Shown piece after piece: positions 62,040-64,000 of a DNA stretch of 64,000 nt. Position 1 is the stretch's first letter. The number at the start of each line of letters is the position of its first letter. The stretch comes from Quillaja saponaria. Lineage: Eukaryota; Streptophyta; Magnoliopsida; Fabales; Quillajaceae. A program made the position numbers and the translations under genes. The notes below the pieces were generated by a model. It was not told where the DNA came from, did not search any database, and worked only from the letters and a program-made list of their open reading frames with translations. The stretch is from positions 7,785,001-7,849,000 of the forward strand of contig CM055605.1 of assembly GCA_029379385.1 (NCBI GenBank), read 5' to 3'.

Positions 62040-64000
62040 AAAGCATTTCTAATACGTAAGTCAAAACGTGCTTTTCTTCACCAATGTATAGTGATAACGA
62101 ATATGAAACAATTTAAAATGAATACCTATACTTCCTGATTTGTCAACCCACTCATTGGCCTTGGGCTCTTGGAAGGTGGGGTTACTCTAATTTCCACCAT
62201 TGGGTTTTTGAAATTTTGGGGTGTGTTAAAATTCACCAAATCTGACCCAATCTGAATATGACTTATAAAGAATCGATTTTATGGTTGAGTAGTTTTTGCT
62301 TTTTATTTTGGTTTAGGTTGGGTAATCAAATTGAGATTTTTTGAAACTTAAGTGAATTTGATTCACCCAACATTATATTTTAATATTTATTAAATTATTT
62401 TATATGTGAATATTAAATCTAAATATATCATTTTACTATGTAAATATTAGATTTTATTTTATAATATTAAACAATTTTATTTTATGTTGATTTAATTAAA
62501 AAAATATAACAAATTTTTATTTTTTAGATAATAAATTTCAACCCACCCGACTTGAAATATGAGATGGGATTTTGGATCAACCAAATTGGTCCGTTGTGTG
62601 ATATTTTATTTTCAACTGGCCCAACTCGACTCCAAGTTGTACACCTCCAGTGAAACCAAACGTTTTGGTGCCATAGCCTTAGCTCTGTATTTCAAGATTA
62701 ATATTTTAGTTGGAAGAGCTGGGCAATCAAAAAAGACAAATTATCTTCTGAAAGCCCTTCAAAAGATATTAATCTTTTGGTTGCTAAATATATTTTCTTC
62801 CCAAGTGATCCTTAATATTTGCAGACATCATTGAATCTACTAATAAAACAGAACAAGGAAACAGAGTTGCCCTGCTTCATCAATTATGGGCAGTGATTGT
62901 AAAACCCAATCAAACGCCATTACGGCATCCACTGCATCACCAGATCCAGAAATTTTTGTAGGTGGGACAATATTACATGACGAATAAATTTACTAAAATT
63001 ATTATTTTTTTTTTCAAATTTTTTTAAAAATTACAAATTAATTTTAATTAAAAAATATGTTTTTAAATCAAATATTTTTTATTAATTTTGCATATACTTG
63101 TTGAACTTGAAACAGAATAATAGTTCTTTAATCAATCTTAATTTTCAGTAGAACCAAAGTTTTATATTAATTACATTATAATGAAACCATACATTTTTAA
63201 AGGCTAAACTATACTTTTAATCCTTATAATTTGATCGATAATTCAGTTTTGTCACTATATTTCAAAAAATCTAAATATCATTCTTAGAGTTTCTATAACT
63301 ACGTTTTTGTCAAATTTAATTTAACATAGGGTGAAGTATCATACGGACATCATGGCATGGATAATCCATATAGGACACAATTTTTCTTGTCACCTTGCCG
63401 TTAAGTTAGAGATAGAAAATGATAATAGGGACCATATTGTGTGATTTTTAAACTATAAAAATAATAATTTTATTTTTTAAAATATATAGATAAAATTAAA
63501 TTATCAGAAAAATAATATAAAACTTATTTATTAGATCAATCTCATATTCATTTCCTTTTGTTTTACTCAACAATGAATTCATAAAGTACTAGTGGGGAGA
63601 CCTGTGCCGTCGGCACTCGTGTTTGGGGTCTATTTTTGAATTTAAATAACTGGAAAAACAAAGCTAGAATAAAATACTTATGGTAAGAAAAGTCACTCGA
63701 GTATAAGTCTATACAAATATCTGGGAGATAATTTTGCACAAATATATTAGGAATGGACCCCCAATAGAAAAACTTAACTGTCATTCAAATTTCAGAAATC
63801 TAAAAATATATAAAGACGACCAAGAAGCTTATGTTGGCAGAATCCAAATTTTTGTGTTACTACATCCAATGCTTCTTGCTGTTGAGACTACATGATGTCC
63901 ACATGGGCAAGCCAAATAGGCTGCCATCCATCTACGTCAGCTTCCGTTAGCTTATTATTAACGGGAGCTGACTGAGGATGAAATTGCACTATTTTTGAAG
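62040..64000. other. intergenic; dispersed repeat copy, no gene
   Basis: 62270-62650 is a copy of the dispersed repeat also seen at 40540-41120, ending in CCCGACTTGAAAT and GCCCAACTCGAC words. The rest is AT-rich with no supported frame. Confidence 0.6.

Overview
The window is nuclear DNA of a dicot plant. Evidence: AT-rich intergenic DNA, short GT-AG introns, and gene families restricted to or typical of land plants (NAC factor, myosin XI, neprosin, nsLTP, SOSEKI/DUF966). Retrotransposon remnants lie between and inside genes. I could not fix the species. I saw no CRISPR array, rRNA, tRNA or prokaryotic operon, and no wholly new biological system. The notable material is disrupted genes, a dated stack of nested transposons in a myosin intron, and one complete miniature LTR element.

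Layout. 1-519 (-): 5' exons of CTP synthase, cut by the window edge. 520-6746: AT-rich intergenic. 6747-8173 (-): a three-exon NAC factor close to SOMBRERO. 8174-13215: intergenic. 13216-18448 (-): an eight-exon spermidine-synthase-like (PABS-fold) gene with a one-base frameshift in exon 4 and a complete 297-bp TRIM element in intron 6. 19750-32227 (-): a 39-exon class XI myosin, rebuilt exon by exon to 1563 residues. Its 2-kb intron 24 holds a second TRIM copy that was itself hit twice. 32228-37959: AT-rich DNA with tandem duplications and a two-copy interspersed element. 37960-40181 (+): a neprosin-family gene with intact splice sites but three single-base frameshifts. 42073-42411 and 43342-43701 (-): tandem nsLTP1 genes; the second has lost one of the eight cysteines.

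44210-49240 is a retrotransposon block: a 1.4-kb non-autonomous LTR element, a Ty3/gypsy LTR-gag remnant, then a decayed Ty1/copia pol whose reverse transcriptase lacks its catalytic aspartates. 52262-54015 (+): a Vps62/DUF946 gene with an N-myristoylation-type start. 59396-62039 (+): a six-exon SOSEKI (DUF966) gene ending in a Cys/His finger that is split by the last intron. The remaining intergenic DNA holds microsatellites, dispersed repeats and one unverified small ORF.

The genes do not form a pathway. They are independent housekeeping (CTP synthase, myosin), developmental (NAC, SOSEKI) and secreted-protein (nsLTP, neprosin) loci. Exon models come from splice-site reading, phase bookkeeping and recognition of family motifs; no alignment was run.
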